A DNA stretch of 64,000 bases from positions 62,001 to 126,000 of the forward strand of contig JALSLV010000108.1 in the NCBI GenBank assembly GCA_026988115.1. The letters run 5' to 3'. Below the pieces are notes generated by a model. The model ran no database searches. It was not told the DNA's origin and saw only the letters and a program-made list of their open reading frames with translations. Numbering within the stretch: the first letter of the stretch is position 1; each line of letters opens with the position of its first letter. Below are positions 18,498 through 28,116 of the stretch, one piece after another. A program made the translations under genes and the position numbers. This stretch comes from Lysobacterales bacterium (GTDB taxonomy: Bacteria; Pseudomonadota; Gammaproteobacteria; Xanthomonadales; Marinicellaceae).

Positions 18498-18513
18498 TTA
18501 ATTTAATTAAACT

Positions 18514-18903
18514 TTAATCTTCTTGTGTGTCACTTGGGCGAGGACGATCAACCAATTCCACGTAGGCCATTGGCGCATTATCACCTGCACGGTAACCGCA
18601 TTTAAGAATTCTTAGATAACCACCTGGACGGTCTTGGTATCTTGTTCCTAAAGTTTCAAAAAGTTTCTTAACAACAGCTCTGCTGTGATTAGGCAGTCTA
18701 GAGGCTGCTAATCTCCTGTTTGCCACACTGTCGTTTTTAGCAATTGTAATCAATGGTTCTGCAACCATACGTAGTTCTTTTGCTTTGGGTAAAGTTGTTT
18801 TAATTAATTCATGTTCAAATAATGAAGCAGCCATATTTTTAAACATCGCTTTACGATGTGAACTGTTTCTATTAAGTTGACGACCTGATTTTCTATGACG
18901 CAT
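18514..18903 (-). CDS. rplQ: 50S ribosomal protein L17
   Basis: L17 is a large-subunit protein near the exit-tunnel side. It has 129 aa (E. coli 127) and begins [20 protein letters not shown], the family signature. The body ends [20 protein letters not shown], with a short acidic tail. It is the last gene of the alpha operon, 13 bases after rpoA, and is closed by an intrinsic terminator. Confidence 0.98.
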   Translation of the reverse strand: MRHRKSGRQLNRNSSHRKAMFKNMAASLFEHELIKTTLPKAKELRMVAEPLITIAKNDSVANRRLAASRLPNHSRAVVKKLFETLGTRYQDRPGGYLRILKCGYRAGDNAPMAYVELVDRPRPSDTQED

Positions 18904-18916
18904 TTTATATCACCTA

Positions 18917-19924
18917 TTATCCGAGTAAACGCTCAACTGTACGAATGGAAGCTGGTGGCCAATTATCAATACGGACACCAAAATTTAAACCCATTTCTGC
19001 GAGCACTGCTTTTATTTCATTTAATGATTTCTTACCCAAATTAGGAGTTTTCAACAAGTCAACTTCCGTTCTTTGGATCAAATCACCAATATATTGTATG
19101 TTTTCTGCTTTTAAGCAATTCGCTGAACGAACTGTAAGTTCTAGCTCATCAATTGGCTTAAGCAAGATTGGGTTAAGTTTTTCTTCTTCAGAAACTTCTT
19201 CAACTGGAGCAGACATTTCAAAATCTACAAAAACCGCCATTTGCTCAATAAGAATTCTTGCTGCTAATTGAATAGCTTTTTCAGCTGTTATAGAGCCATC
19301 TGTATCAATACTTAAAACCAATTTATCAAGATTTGTGCGTTGTTCTACACGCGCATTTTCAACTTCATAAGAAACGCGTCTAATTGGACTGTAACTCGCA
19401 TCAAGCACTAAAGAACCGATAGAACGTGATTCATCATCGTTCTTAGTTTTAATTGCAGGTTCATAGCCAATACCTTCTTTTACAACCAAGTTCATGTTAA
19501 TTGAACCCTTTCCAGCTATATTACAGAGAACATGATCTGGATTAGCAACAGTCATTCCATCAGTTAATTGCAAATCCCCTGCAGTTACAGGACCTGGTGA
19601 ACTTTTAGATAATGATATATTAAATTCAGTTTCACCCTCTCTTCCTGAAACAGAAAAAGCAACACCCTTTAAGTTTAACATAATTTCAACAACGTCTTCT
19701 TTTACATTGTTGATAGTTGAAAACTCATGTGCAACACCATCAATTTGTACATCTGTAATAGCATATCCAGGAATTGAAGACAGCAATATTCTTCTAAATG
19801 TATTTCCAAGCGTATGACCAAAACCTCTTTCCAAAGGTTCAATGACCACGACAGCTTTATTTTTTGTTTCTTCTTTTACTGCGACAACTTTTGGTCTCAG
19901 TAATTTTGCCAATATCTCAGACAT
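18917..19924 (-). CDS. rpoA: RNA polymerase alpha subunit
   Basis: Alpha dimerises to scaffold the polymerase core and contacts activators and UP elements. I take the ATG at 19924 (335 aa) because GAGGA lies eight bases ahead; a TTG two codons upstream is in frame. The N-terminal domain carries [17 protein letters not shown] (about 33-49). The C-terminal domain (about 245-330) has [10 protein letters not shown], whose Arg matches E. coli Arg265 for UP-element DNA, and [10 protein letters not shown]. Intact UP-element contacts fit the A/T-rich tracts seen before the tRNA-tuf and rpsL promoters. It lies between rpsD and rplQ. Confidence 0.98.
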   Translation of the reverse strand: MSEILAKLLRPKVVAVKEETKNKAVVVIEPLERGFGHTLGNTFRRILLSSIPGYAITDVQIDGVAHEFSTINNVKEDVVEIMLNLKGVAFSVSGREGETEFNISLSKSSPGPVTAGDLQLTDGMTVANPDHVLCNIAGKGSINMNLVVKEGIGYEPAIKTKNDDESRSIGSLVLDASYSPIRRVSYEVENARVEQRTNLDKLVLSIDTDGSITAEKAIQLAARILIEQMAVFVDFEMSAPVEEVSEEEKLNPILLKPIDELELTVRSANCLKAENIQYIGDLIQRTEVDLLKTPNLGKKSLNEIKAVLAEMGLNFGVRIDNWPPASIRTVERLLG

Positions 19925-19942
19925 AAGCAATATCCTCGCTAG

Positions 19943-20572
19943 TTATTTAGAATATAATTCCACAATTAGGTTTTCGTTGATTTCAGCTGGTAAATCGTCT
20001 CTTGTAGGAGCACTTTTGAATGTACCAGTCATTTTTTTAGAATCCACAGAAACCCAGTCAGCTGTTAAATTCATTTCTTGCCATAAATTGAGTGCTTCTT
20101 TAATCCTCAATTGTTTTTGAGCCTTTTCGCGAATAGAAACGACATCACCTTCTTTAATTTGGTATGAAGGAATGTTGCATGTACTTCCATTAACTTCAAT
20201 TGCTTTGTGTGAAACCAATTGACGCGCTTCACTTCTTGTAACTGCGTAACCCATTCTGTAAACAACATTATCTAATCTTGACTCAAGTAATAAAAGTAAA
20301 TTTTCACCTGTTGCGCCTTTTTGCTTAGCTGCTTTTTTATAGTAATTTCTAAATTGCTTTTCTAATACACCATAAATACGCCTAACTTTTTGTTTTTCAC
20401 GTAACTGCGATGCATAATCGGTAGGTTTTCCACGACGCATCGTTGCACCATGCTGACCAGGAACTTGATCTAATTTACATTTTGTTTCTACAGCACGTGC
20501 TGGAGATTTTAACATTAAATCAGTACCTTCTCTTCTTGCTAATTTGCAAGTTGGTCCAATATATCTAGCCAT
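19943..20572 (-). CDS. rpsD: 30S ribosomal protein S4
   Basis: S4 is a primary 16S rRNA binder that starts 30S assembly and also helps processivity and antitermination. It has 209 aa (E. coli 206), starting [19 protein letters not shown]. The S4 RNA-binding domain is near residues 99-160 ([27 protein letters not shown]). The zinc-binding N-terminal cysteines of some S4 proteins are absent. In E. coli S4 represses the alpha operon by binding its leader; the leader here precedes rpsM at about 21357-21437. Confidence 0.98.
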   Translation of the reverse strand: MARYIGPTCKLARREGTDLMLKSPARAVETKCKLDQVPGQHGATMRRGKPTDYASQLREKQKVRRIYGVLEKQFRNYYKKAAKQKGATGENLLLLLESRLDNVVYRMGYAVTRSEARQLVSHKAIEVNGSTCNIPSYQIKEGDVVSIREKAQKQLRIKEALNLWQEMNLTADWVSVDSKKMTGTFKSAPTRDDLPAEINENLIVELYSK

Positions 20573-20582
20573 ATTATTCTCC

Positions 20583-20969
20583 TTACACTCTTCTTTTCTT
20601 AGAAGGACGACAACCGTTATGAGGTATCGGCGTCACATCTATAATATTAGTAATTCTGTACCCTAAACCATGCAAAGCTCGTACAGACGACTCTCTTCCA
20701 GGTCCAGGTCCCTTGATTTGCACTTCAAGATTCTTCAATCCAAAATCCTGTGCAATTTTACCTGCATTAGTCGCAGCAACCTGTGCAGCAAAAGGAGTAC
20801 TTTTACGCGAACCTCTAAAACCTGCGCCACCAGCGGTTGCCCAAGCAAGAGTATTGCCTTGTCTATCAGTAAGAGTTACAATAGTATTATTGAATGAAGC
20901 ATGAACATGTGCGATTCCATCGACAACTGTTCTTTTATTCTTCTTTTTAGTTTTTTGTGGTCTAGCCAT
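20583..20969 (-). CDS. rpsK: 30S ribosomal protein S11
   Basis: S11 forms the platform of the small subunit beside the mRNA exit and the anti-Shine-Dalgarno helix. It has 128 aa (E. coli 129). [20 protein letters not shown] and the C-terminal [17 protein letters not shown]-like end (here [17 protein letters not shown]) are family hallmarks. The N-terminus is Lys/Thr-rich. Gaps are 30 bases from rpsM and 10 to rpsD. Confidence 0.98.
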   Translation of the reverse strand: MARPQKTKKKNKRTVVDGIAHVHASFNNTIVTLTDRQGNTLAWATAGGAGFRGSRKSTPFAAQVAATNAGKIAQDFGLKNLEVQIKGPGPGRESSVRALHGLGYRITNIIDVTPIPHNGCRPSKKRRV

Positions 20970-20999
20970 AACTTTTCTCTTTAAATTCTATGTGTTAAA

Positions 21000-21356
21000 T
21001 TAACGCTTGATAGGTCTTTTAGGACCTTTTCGTGTACGTGCATTATTTTTGGTCTTCTGACCACGCAATGGTAAACCACGTCTGTGTCGAATACCACGGT
21101 AACAACCCAGATCCATCAATCGTTTAATATCCATTGCAACATCACGTCTTAGGTCGCCCTCAACATTAAATTTTGCAACTTCATTACGAATTTTTTCCAA
21201 AGAAGCTTCGTCTAGATCTCTTACTTTAGTTGTTGGATTTACACCTGCATTATCGCAAATCTGATATGCTCTGGTTCTTCCTATACCAAATATACTGGTT
21301 AGGCCGATCCACGCATGTTTGTACACTGGTATATTGACACCTGCTATACGCGCCAT
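21000..21356 (-). CDS. rpsM: 30S ribosomal protein S13
   Basis: S13 sits at the head of the small subunit and contacts the P-site tRNA and L5. Its 118 aa equal the E. coli length. [10 protein letters not shown] at the start, [11 protein letters not shown] near 24-34 and the basic [20 protein letters not shown] tail are typical. It is the first gene of the alpha operon here, with promoter elements at 21444-21472 and a leader of about 80 bases that may hold the S4 regulatory site. Confidence 0.98.
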   Translation of the reverse strand: MARIAGVNIPVYKHAWIGLTSIFGIGRTRAYQICDNAGVNPTTKVRDLDEASLEKIRNEVAKFNVEGDLRRDVAMDIKRLMDLGCYRGIRHRRGLPLRGQKTKNNARTRKGPKRPIKR

Positions 21357-21443
21357 TTAACTCTCCTAATAAACTTGTTTTAAATATATTATCTCTTTAA
21401 TTATGAAGCCTATTTTTTTCAAGTATTCATAAAAAAGCGATGC

Positions 21444-21472
21444 ATTATAGTGCAAAAAAAGACACACAGCAA
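21444..21472 (-). promoter_or_regulatory. Promoter of the alpha operon (rpsM)
   Basis: On the minus strand, TTGCTG (21467-21472) and a perfect TATAAT (21444-21449) are 17 bases apart. The -35 box lies inside the hairpin of the upstream terminator and the T-run forms the spacer. RNA would start near 21437. Confidence 0.65.
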
Positions 21473-21488
21473 GCTTGCTGCAGTCTTT
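21454..21488 (-). terminator. Intrinsic terminator after secY
   Basis: The core is a 14-bp palindrome (CAGCAAGCTTGCTG). It is extended with wobbles and one bulge by AAAGAC/GTCTTT, and is followed on the minus strand by seven Ts (21454-21460). It would separate spc-operon from alpha-operon transcripts. Confidence 0.7.
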
Positions 21489-21684
21489 TATTGCAAATTT
21501 CTCATAAATCCAGACAATCTATTTAGTAAATAGATATCAGAAGATTTTATGTACTCTAAATCTGTATTTAACGCATTACGCACGTTGTTTAGAGTTGTTT
21601 ACTGCAATTTTACAATGGAGAAATCAACGCAAACTTTCTCAGTACATCATAAAATTTTCATTCAATCAGATTAAATACTAATAT

Positions 21685-23043
21685 TTACCTTTTTTGAATT
21701 CCAGATTTACCGTAATTCTTTAAATTGGACTTTTTCATTAAGCCTTCGTACTGACCTGACATTAAGTGTGTTTGTAACTGCGCCATGAAATCCATAGCCA
21801 CAACCACGACAATTAATAATGAGGTTCCACCCAGTGCAAATGGCACTGACCATATATTCATTACAAATTGGGGCAATAAACTCACACCTAATAGGTATAA
21901 TGCTCCCCAAAAAGTTATTTTAGTTGTTACGCTATCAATGTAATCGGCTGTATGTCTACCTGGTCTAATACCTGGTATCACAGCGCTTGATCTTTTTAAG
22001 TTATCAGCCATTTCATTAGGATCAAAGGTTAATGCCGTGTAGAAAAATGCAAACCAAATAATCAACGTACCAAAGAATATCATGTACAAAACATTACCAG
22101 GCGATAACCATTGTGATAAATCCAACAACCATCCCCAACCATCTTTTTGTCCAAGGAAGTTAGCTAAAACACCTGGGAACAACACAAGACTTGAGGCAAA
22201 GATTACTGGGATTACACCAGCCATATTAACTTTTAATGGTAAATACGAACTCTGAGCATTGGTTGCCATTCTACCGCGACGTTGTGCATATTGCATTGTT
22301 ATACGCCGTTGCGCTCTTTCTACAAAGACGACAAAATAGGTTATCCCTAAAGCTAATACTAAAAAGAATAAAGCTTCTAAGGCATTTAAACTGCCTGTCG
22401 AAACCATTGTAAATGTTGAACCAATTGCTGAAGGTAACCCAACCACAATGCCCGCGAATATGATAAGTGAAATACCATTACCAATTCCACGTTCTGTAAT
22501 TTGCTCCCCTAACCACATTAAAAACAACGTTCCACCAGTAAGTGAAATAGTTGCAGGAAACAAAAATCCAAAACCTGGATTGGGAACAACTTCTAAACCG
22601 TTGCTGCCACCCATTTGCTGTAATGAATAAGAAATTCCGTATGCTTGAAAAGCAGCAAGAACCACGGTGAAGTAACGTGTGTATTGATTGATTTTTTTAC
22701 GCCCTGACTCACCTTCTTTCTTAAGCTCTTTAAGCTTAGGGATAGAATGACCTAAAATCTGCGTAATAATCGATGCAGTAATATAGGGCATCACGCCAAG
22801 AGCAAACAATGAGAAACGTCCTAATGCTCCACCTGAGAACATATTAAACATATCAAGAAGTCCACCGCCTTGAGTTTCTAACAAATCAGAAAGTACTTTC
22901 GGATTAACTCCTGGCACTGGAATATATGAGCCCAGTCTAAATATAACTAAAGAAACGACTACAAACCATATTCTTGACTTCAATTCAGAAAGGTTATTCT
23001 TGTTACCTAACATTTTTTGTACTTGTGCTTGTGATGCTGACAT
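21685..23043 (-). CDS. secY: Preprotein translocase subunit SecY
   Basis: SecY is the ten-helix channel of the SecYEG translocon in the inner membrane. It has 452 aa (E. coli 443). Typical stretches are the plug and helix-2 region GGLLDMFNMFSGGALGRFSLFALGVMPYI (about 65-93), GNGISLIIFAGI, the cytosolic loop with ITMQYAQRRGRMA, and PNEMADNLKRSSAVIPGIRPG. It follows rplO by 9 bases. The expected rpmJ does not follow it. Its partner SecE is at 48094-48462. Confidence 0.98.
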   Translation of the reverse strand: MSASQAQVQKMLGNKNNLSELKSRIWFVVVSLVIFRLGSYIPVPGVNPKVLSDLLETQGGGLLDMFNMFSGGALGRFSLFALGVMPYITASIITQILGHSIPKLKELKKEGESGRKKINQYTRYFTVVLAAFQAYGISYSLQQMGGSNGLEVVPNPGFGFLFPATISLTGGTLFLMWLGEQITERGIGNGISLIIFAGIVVGLPSAIGSTFTMVSTGSLNALEALFFLVLALGITYFVVFVERAQRRITMQYAQRRGRMATNAQSSYLPLKVNMAGVIPVIFASSLVLFPGVLANFLGQKDGWGWLLDLSQWLSPGNVLYMIFFGTLIIWFAFFYTALTFDPNEMADNLKRSSAVIPGIRPGRHTADYIDSVTTKITFWGALYLLGVSLLPQFVMNIWSVPFALGGTSLLIVVVVAMDFMAQLQTHLMSGQYEGLMKKSNLKNYGKSGIQKR

Positions 23044-23052
23044 AATTTTATA

Positions 23053-23484
23053 TTACTCTACTGATCCACCGGCTTTTTCAATCGCTTCTTTAGCGCCCTT
23101 AGTGACTTTAAGTCCAACTACTTTTACTGGTTTGGAAATAGTTCCTGTGTTGATAACTTTTACTTTAGTTACAAAACGTCTGACTAATCCTTTTTCAATC
23201 AAAGAAGCCAAATCAACAGTATCAACTTTCATTGACTCTAAGTGATACAAACAAATCTCATCACTGTATTTTGCCATTCTTGAAGCAAAGCCAAATTTTG
23301 GAAGTCTTTTTTGCAAAGGCATTTGACCGCCTTCAAAACCAACTTTATGCCAACCACCTGAACGTGATTTCTGACCTTTGTGGCCACGACCACAGGTTTT
23401 TCCTGAGCCCGAACCAATTCCACGACCTACTCTTTTTGCTGCTTTTTTACTACCAGCAGCAGGTTTTATTGTATTTAATTGCAT
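23053..23484 (-). CDS. rplO: 50S ribosomal protein L15
   Basis: L15 is a large-subunit assembly protein with a long extension into 23S rRNA. It has 143 aa (E. coli 144). The Gly/Lys-rich N-terminal extension [20 protein letters not shown] (about 18-37) is diagnostic, and the C-terminal globular part has [17 protein letters not shown]. It lies between rpmD and secY, the conserved spc order. Confidence 0.98.
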   Translation of the reverse strand: MQLNTIKPAAGSKKAAKRVGRGIGSGSGKTCGRGHKGQKSRSGGWHKVGFEGGQMPLQKRLPKFGFASRMAKYSDEICLYHLESMKVDTVDLASLIEKGLVRRFVTKVKVINTGTISKPVKVVGLKVTKGAKEAIEKAGGSVE

Positions 23485-23498
23485 TGTAATATCCGCCT

Positions 23499-23690
23499 TT
23501 ATTTAGTTTCATCAACTGTTAATAAGTGACTCACTTTGTTTATCATACCTCGATTCTGCGGAGTATCAATGACTTCAACAGTGTGGTGCATTCTGCGCAG
23601 GCCTAAACCCTTCACACAGGCTTTATGATTTTTCAAAGCGCCAATAGGACTTTTTGTTAAGGTAACTTTAACTGTATTTATTTTAGCCAT
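23499..23690 (-). CDS. rpmD: 50S ribosomal protein L30
   Basis: This small large-subunit protein has 63 aa (E. coli 59). [15 protein letters not shown], then [20 protein letters not shown], match the short bacterial L30 form. Its start lies within the last codons of rpsE (8-base overlap), which couples the two genes in translation. Confidence 0.97.
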   Translation of the reverse strand: MAKINTVKVTLTKSPIGALKNHKACVKGLGLRRMHHTVEVIDTPQNRGMINKVSHLLTVDETK

Positions 23691-24201
23691 GATTTTTCAT
23701 CACCTCTTCAATTGTTTTGCCTCTTCTTGCTGCAACAGAATCTGGAGAAGTAATATTCTTCAACCCATTAATTGTTGCCCTAACAAGATTTTGCGGATTG
23801 TTTGATCCTTGAGATTTTGCTAATACATTATGCACACCAACAACATCAAAAACAGCACGCATAGCGCCACCTGCAATAACACCTGTACCATCAGATGCTG
23901 GTTGCATGTATACTTTTGACCCTGAATGCTTTGCTTTTATTGGATGCCAAAGAGTTCCTTCTTTAAGATCAACACGAATGATATTGTTACGTGCTTTGTC
24001 CATTGCTTTTTGAATAGCTATTGGCACTTCTTTTGCCTTACCGTAACCAAATCCAATTTTTCCATTTCCATCACCAACTACTGTTAATGCTGTAAAACTA
24101 AATACTCGACCACCTTTTACAACTTTTGATACACGGTTAACCGCTACCAAACGTTCTAATAGACCATCACCTTCATCTTTTCTTCTATCTACGCTCGCCA
24201 T
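23683..24201 (-). CDS. rpsE: 30S ribosomal protein S5
   Basis: S5 contributes to decoding fidelity and mRNA unwinding at the entry channel. It has 172 aa (E. coli 167). The double-stranded RNA-binding part has [23 protein letters not shown] near 14-36, the loop where E. coli spectinomycin-resistance and ram mutations fall. The sequence there looks wild-type. The C-terminal half has [19 protein letters not shown]. The gap to rplR is 57 bases, larger than most spc gaps. Confidence 0.98.
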   Translation of the reverse strand: MASVDRRKDEGDGLLERLVAVNRVSKVVKGGRVFSFTALTVVGDGNGKIGFGYGKAKEVPIAIQKAMDKARNNIIRVDLKEGTLWHPIKAKHSGSKVYMQPASDGTGVIAGGAMRAVFDVVGVHNVLAKSQGSNNPQNLVRATINGLKNITSPDSVAARRGKTIEEVMKNHG

Positions 24202-24258
24202 TATTATTTACCTTAATCTTTAATATTTATTTACTGTTTTGACTCAAATCGCGCCAGA

Positions 24259-24618
24259 CTAAATCTCTAGTCCTGCTTCTCTTGCTGCATCTGCCAATGC
24301 TTTTACTTTACCGTGGTAAAGAAAACCAGATCTATCAAATGCAACTTTATCAATTCCTGCTTTTTTTGCACGTTTAGCAATCGCTTCACCAATTATTTTG
24401 GCCGCTTCAACATTCTTACCAGAAGCTCCTTTTTTAATTAATTTCTTCTCTAAAGAAGAAGCACTTGCTAATGTTTGTGTTTTATCACCAGAAAGTATTT
24501 GAGCATAAAGATTTTTATCAGTTCTATGAATAGATAACGAAGGAACACCAAGTGTACGAATTTTAGCACGTGCTGTTTTTGCTCTTCTTAATCTCGCTTT
24601 ATTTTTAACATTACTCAT
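24259..24618 (-). CDS. rplR: 50S ribosomal protein L18
   Basis: L18 binds 5S rRNA and, with L5, anchors it in the central protuberance. It has 119 aa (E. coli 117). The basic N-terminus ([14 protein letters not shown]) and the [14 protein letters not shown] and [24 protein letters not shown] segments are family features. It lies 25 bases after rplF. Confidence 0.97.
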   Translation of the reverse strand: MSNVKNKARLRRAKTARAKIRTLGVPSLSIHRTDKNLYAQILSGDKTQTLASASSLEKKLIKKGASGKNVEAAKIIGEAIAKRAKKAGIDKVAFDRSGFLYHGKVKALADAAREAGLEI

Positions 24619-24643
24619 TTTTTTTACTCAAATTTAATTGTTA

Positions 24644-25174
24644 TTAAGCTTTCTTAGCTTCTTTTCTAAATACTCTTTCATCTGCATATTTCACGCCCTT
24701 TCCTTTATAAGGCTCAGGTGGTCTATACGCTCTAATTTCTGCACAGACTTGACCAACTTGCTGTTTATCAATTCCTGAAACATCAATTTCTGTTTGATTT
24801 TTTGCCACTTCAAATGTAATTCCTTCTGGAGCCTTATAAACAACATCGTGAGAAAAACCTAAAGCTAACTTTAAATCTTTACCTTGAAGAGTGGCTCTGT
24901 AACCAACGCCAACTAACAACATTTTCTTTGTATAACCCTGAGTTACACCGATAACAATATTATTAACTAATGAACGCATTGTGCCAGTAATTGGCATAGA
25001 TGCGTCGTTTTTTGGACTAAACAACAATGAACCATCTTCTTCTTTAATAGCCACATTTTCATTTAATATAATTGAACCCGTTCCTTTTGGCCCTTTAATT
25101 GTAACATTTTGACCCTTAATATCAACGGTCACACCAGAAGCGATAGTAACTGGATTTTTTGCAATTCTAGACAT
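24644..25174 (-). CDS. rplF: 50S ribosomal protein L6
   Basis: L6 lies near the sarcin-ricin loop and the factor-binding site. It has 176 aa (E. coli 177) with two repeated alpha/beta domains (about 1-80 and 85-176). The end YKGKGVKYADERVFRKEAKKA, and RPPEPYKGKG within it, are typical. It follows rpsH by 14 bases. Confidence 0.98.
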   Translation of the reverse strand: MSRIAKNPVTIASGVTVDIKGQNVTIKGPKGTGSIILNENVAIKEEDGSLLFSPKNDASMPITGTMRSLVNNIVIGVTQGYTKKMLLVGVGYRATLQGKDLKLALGFSHDVVYKAPEGITFEVAKNQTEIDVSGIDKQQVGQVCAEIRAYRPPEPYKGKGVKYADERVFRKEAKKA

Positions 25175-25188
25175 ACTATTCTCCTATC

Positions 25189-25596
25189 CTATTTAACTAT
25201 ACAGATGACTTCGCCACCGATACCAGCTTCTCGAGCTTCAAAATCTGTCAATAAACCTTTTGAAGTTGAAATAATAGCAGTACCGAATCCTGCATCAATT
25301 TTTGGTAACTCACTTTTACCTTTATACAATCTTAAACCAGGCTTAGAAGCACGATTTATGTATTCAATCACAGGCTTTCCTTGGTAATATTTCAAGTTAA
25401 CTTGTATTTGCGGGTGTCCAGTGGAACTGTCTTCTCCATTAATCAATGCAAAAGATTGGATATACCCTTCCTTTTGCAATACTGAACATAGGCTTTTCTT
25501 AATTTTTGAAGCTGGAATCATAACTGATTTCTTAGCTACCATTTGTGCATTTCTTATGCGTGTTAGCATATCTGCAATTGGATCTGTCATACTCAT
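25189..25596 (-). CDS. rpsH: 30S ribosomal protein S8
   Basis: S8 is a primary 16S rRNA binder of the central domain, and in E. coli it is the translational repressor of the spc operon. It has 135 aa (E. coli 130), starting MSMTDPIADMLTRIRNAQ as in E. coli. The C-terminal RNA-binding segment is TSKGLLTDFEAREAGIGGEVIC. A few extra residues appear in the middle. I did not identify the S8 target site near rplE. Confidence 0.97.
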   Translation of the reverse strand: MSMTDPIADMLTRIRNAQMVAKKSVMIPASKIKKSLCSVLQKEGYIQSFALINGEDSSTGHPQIQVNLKYYQGKPVIEYINRASKPGLRLYKGKSELPKIDAGFGTAIISTSKGLLTDFEAREAGIGGEVICIVK

Positions 25597-25622
25597 AATC
25601 TTTTTCCTAATCTATTAGCAGC

Positions 25623-25928
25623 TTACCAGCTCGCTTTTTTCAAGCCAGGGATATCGCCACGCATTGCAGCTTCTCTGAACTGTGTTTTACTTAAACCAAA
25701 CTTACGGTAATAACCACGAGGCCTACCTGAAAGCTTACATCTATTTCTTTGTCTTGAAGGAGAAGAATTTCTTGGCAACTTTTGCAACTTAACATAAGCA
25801 TCCATCATGTCTTCAAATGAAGTTTCTGGATTTGTGATAATTGCTTTTATTCCCGCTCTTTTCTTAGCGTATTTTGCTACAATTTTTGTTCTTTTCAAAT
25901 CTCTTTGAATCATTGATTCTTTAGCCAT
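25623..25928 (-). CDS. rpsN: 30S ribosomal protein S14 (zinc-free form)
   Basis: S14 belongs to the 30S head. Its 101 aa equal the long C-minus form of E. coli. The zinc CxxC pairs of the short form are absent; the single Cys is in [20 protein letters not shown]. The C-terminus [18 protein letters not shown] is diagnostic. It sits between rplE and rpsH. Confidence 0.98.
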   Translation of the reverse strand: MAKESMIQRDLKRTKIVAKYAKKRAGIKAIITNPETSFEDMMDAYVKLQKLPRNSSPSRQRNRCKLSGRPRGYYRKFGLSKTQFREAAMRGDIPGLKKASW

Positions 25929-25937
25929 AACTCTTCT

Positions 25938-26480
25938 CTATTTATTCTTAAAGGGAAAACTAAAAGCAGCCAATAATGCTTTTGCTTCTTTATCACTTTT
26001 TGCAGTAGTAACAAAAGTAATGTCCATACCACGAATCGTGTCTATTTTATCGTATTCAATTTCTGGGAATATAATCTGTTCTTTAATACCCATTGAATAG
26101 TTTCCACGACCATCAAAAGACTTTGCATTTAATCCACGAAAATCTCTGATTCTTGGAATAGAAATATTGACCAATCTATCAAAAAATTCATACATTTTAT
26201 TGCGTCTTAAAGTCACCTTACAACCAATTGGCCAGCCATCACGGATTTTAAATCCGGCAACGGATTTTTTTGCATAAGTCACCAAGGCTTTTTGCCCAGC
26301 AATCTTTTCCATGTCACCAGTGGCATTTACCATGATTTTTTTATTACCAACGGCCTCACCAACACCCATATTTAAACCAATCTTAACAAGTTTGGGAACT
26401 TCCATAACATTTTTGTAACCGAATTCTTTCATCATCAAAGGAATTACAGTCTCTTTATAATATGTTTCTAATCTAGTCAT
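25938..26480 (-). CDS. rplE: 50S ribosomal protein L5
   Basis: L5 binds 5S rRNA and forms the bridge to S13. It has 180 aa (E. coli 179). The segments [37 protein letters not shown] and [20 protein letters not shown] are characteristic. It lies 13 bases after rplX; in E. coli the S8 repressor site covers the start of this gene. Confidence 0.98.
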   Translation of the reverse strand: MTRLETYYKETVIPLMMKEFGYKNVMEVPKLVKIGLNMGVGEAVGNKKIMVNATGDMEKIAGQKALVTYAKKSVAGFKIRDGWPIGCKVTLRRNKMYEFFDRLVNISIPRIRDFRGLNAKSFDGRGNYSMGIKEQIIFPEIEYDKIDTIRGMDITFVTTAKSDKEAKALLAAFSFPFKNK

Positions 26481-26493
26481 AATATCACTCTAC

Positions 26494-26814
26494 TTATGCG
26501 TCAACCGCTTCGCCATTTGAACGAAACACTCTAATTTTTTTGCCATCTTTAAGAGTTTTAAAACTAACTTTATCGCCTTTACCAGTAGCATTGTTAAATA
26601 ACATTACATTGGATACATGAATTGGCGCCTCTTTAGAAATAATTCCACTTGGCTTTTCAGGATTATTTGGGTCAACTTTGACATGCTTCTTAATCATGTT
26701 AACGTTGTCCACAAGCAATCTCCCATCTTTTAATACAGATAATACTGAACCACGAGTCCCTTTTGAGCGTCCCGCAATCACTATTACTTCATCACCTTTT
26801 TTAATTCGATTCAT
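26494..26814 (-). CDS. rplX: 50S ribosomal protein L24
   Basis: L24 is an assembly initiator that binds the 5' part of 23S rRNA near the tunnel exit. It has 106 aa (E. coli 104). The KOW motif is at the N-terminus (KKGDEVIVIAGRSKGTRGSVL, about 5-25), followed by NMIKKHVKVDPNNPEKPSGI. It sits between rplN and rplE. Confidence 0.97.
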   Translation of the reverse strand: MNRIKKGDEVIVIAGRSKGTRGSVLSVLKDGRLLVDNVNMIKKHVKVDPNNPEKPSGIISKEAPIHVSNVMLFNNATGKGDKVSFKTLKDGKKIRVFRSNGEAVDA

Positions 26815-26824
26815 TTTCTTACTC

Positions 26825-27193
26825 TTATAATACTTCAGGAGCTAATGAAATAATTTTCATAAACTTTTCTGAACGAAGTTCTCGGGTTACAGGGCCAAAT
26901 ATACGTGTTCCAATTGGCTCTAGCTTACTATTTAACATAACTACAGCATTGCCATCAAAACGAATCAAAGATCCATCTGGACGTCTAACACCTTTACGTG
27001 TTCTAACAACAACCGCATTATAAACCTCACCTTTCTTTACTTTTCCGCGTGGAATGGCGTGTTTTACGGTTACTTTAATAATGTCACCAATACCAGCATA
27101 TCTTCTTTTAGATCCACCTAGTACTTTGATACACATCACTTCTTTAGCACCGCTGTTATCAGCTGCGCTTAATCTACTTTGCATTTGAATCAT
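26825..27193 (-). CDS. rplN: 50S ribosomal protein L14
   Basis: L14 forms an intersubunit bridge with 16S rRNA helix 14 and binds the silencing factor RsfS. It has 122 aa (E. coli 123). [19 protein letters not shown] and the [19 protein letters not shown] segment are diagnostic. It is first of the spc group, 33 bases after rpsQ; I see no distinct promoter in that gap. Confidence 0.98.
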   Translation of the reverse strand: MIQMQSRLSAADNSGAKEVMCIKVLGGSKRRYAGIGDIIKVTVKHAIPRGKVKKGEVYNAVVVRTRKGVRRPDGSLIRFDGNAVVMLNSKLEPIGTRIFGPVTRELRSEKFMKIISLAPEVL

Positions 27194-27226
27194 GGTTTAT
27201 ACCTCTTTAATTTAATGCCTAAGCAC

Positions 27227-27487
27227 TTATTGTGCAGCGTTGACTAAGCCAACAACTTTCCATGATTTAGTTTTTGAGTATGGACGAGTTTCAGTAATTT
27301 TTACTTTATCACCCATTTTAAAACCATTCTCTTCATCATGTGCATGAATTTTACTTGAACGTTTGATGTATTTTCCATAAATTGGATGTTTCTCTTTTCG
27401 TTCAATTAATACAGTAACCGTCTTATCCATCTTGTCACTAACGACAACACCTTGCTTAGTACGCAATATTTCTTTTTCAGTAGTCAT
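27227..27487 (-). CDS. rpsQ: 30S ribosomal protein S17
   Basis: S17 is a primary 16S rRNA binder of the 5' domain with an OB fold. It has 86 aa (E. coli 84). [19 protein letters not shown] and [18 protein letters not shown] match the family. Its start overlaps the rpmC stop by one base (TAATG). It is last of the S10 group. Confidence 0.97.
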   Translation of the reverse strand: MTTEKEILRTKQGVVVSDKMDKTVTVLIERKEKHPIYGKYIKRSSKIHAHDEENGFKMGDKVKITETRPYSKTKSWKVVGLVNAAQ

Positions 27488-27699
27488 TATTTGTTTCCTG
27501 CGTTGTTCAATTCAAGCTCTTTCTGCTTTATTATTGTCTTAGCTCTAGCAATATCACGCCTAACTTCTCTTAAAACATTTGTTTTTGTTAGTTGCCCATT
27601 ACCTCTTGCCATTCTTAAATCAAACTGAGTTTTCAACAATTCTGTTAATGTCTCTTTTAATTCTGCTGGCTTTTTACTTTTCATTTCTTTAGCATTCAT
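27487..27699 (-). CDS. rpmC: 50S ribosomal protein L29
   Basis: L29 is a small helical hairpin protein by the tunnel exit that helps dock trigger factor and SRP. It has 70 aa (E. coli 63). [20 protein letters not shown] and [16 protein letters not shown] are typical. Its start directly abuts the rplP stop. Confidence 0.97.
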   Translation of the reverse strand: MNAKEMKSKKPAELKETLTELLKTQFDLRMARGNGQLTKTNVLREVRRDIARAKTIIKQKELELNNAGNK

Positions 27700-28113
27700 T
27701 TACATCACCGTTCTTTTAACAAATGTTGTACTAAACGGGAATTTAGCAGCCGCTTTTGCAAATGCAGCCTGAGCCACTTCTTCTGCAACGCCCTGAATCT
27801 CGTATATCACTCGACCTGGTTTAATAACCGCAGCCCAATACTCAACATTACCTTTACCTTTACCCATACGAACCTCAACAGGTTTTGCTGTTATTGGTTT
27901 GTCTGGAAATACTCTTATCCATAATTTACCACCACGACGAACGTGACGGGTAATGGCTCTACGTCCAGCTTCGATCTGTCTAGCTGTCATAAAACCTCTA
28001 CCAGTAGCTTTAAGACCGAATTCGCCAAAGCTTACTTTATTACCTGCATGCGCAAGACCGCGATTACGACCTTTTTGCTGCTTTCTAAATTTTGTTCTTT
28101 TTGGTTGCAGCAT
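27700..28113 (-). CDS. rplP: 50S ribosomal protein L16
   Basis: L16 lies near the A-site tRNA elbow and is needed late in 50S assembly. It has 137 aa (E. coli 136). [19 protein letters not shown] and [20 protein letters not shown] are signatures. The KPGRVIYE arginine near residue 81 is the residue hydroxylated by YcfD/RoxA in E. coli. It follows rpsC by 3 bases. Confidence 0.98.
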   Translation of the reverse strand: MLQPKRTKFRKQQKGRNRGLAHAGNKVSFGEFGLKATGRGFMTARQIEAGRRAITRHVRRGGKLWIRVFPDKPITAKPVEVRMGKGKGNVEYWAAVIKPGRVIYEIQGVAEEVAQAAFAKAAAKFPFSTTFVKRTVM

Positions 28114-28116
28114 TTG

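Larger units (their letters stand above)
21357..21684 (-). other. secY-rpsM intergenic region lacking rpmJ
   Basis: This 328-base gap is the longest gene-free stretch in the window. Read on both strands it contains no L36 (no MKVRASVKK-like start and no CxxC zinc motif); the only short minus-strand ATG reading after secY stops after four codons. It holds the secY-side terminator hairpin, an overlapping promoter, and a leader of about 80 bases before rpsM. The roughly 200 bases next to secY (21489-21684) are AT-rich and show nothing I can name. Confidence 0.7.
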
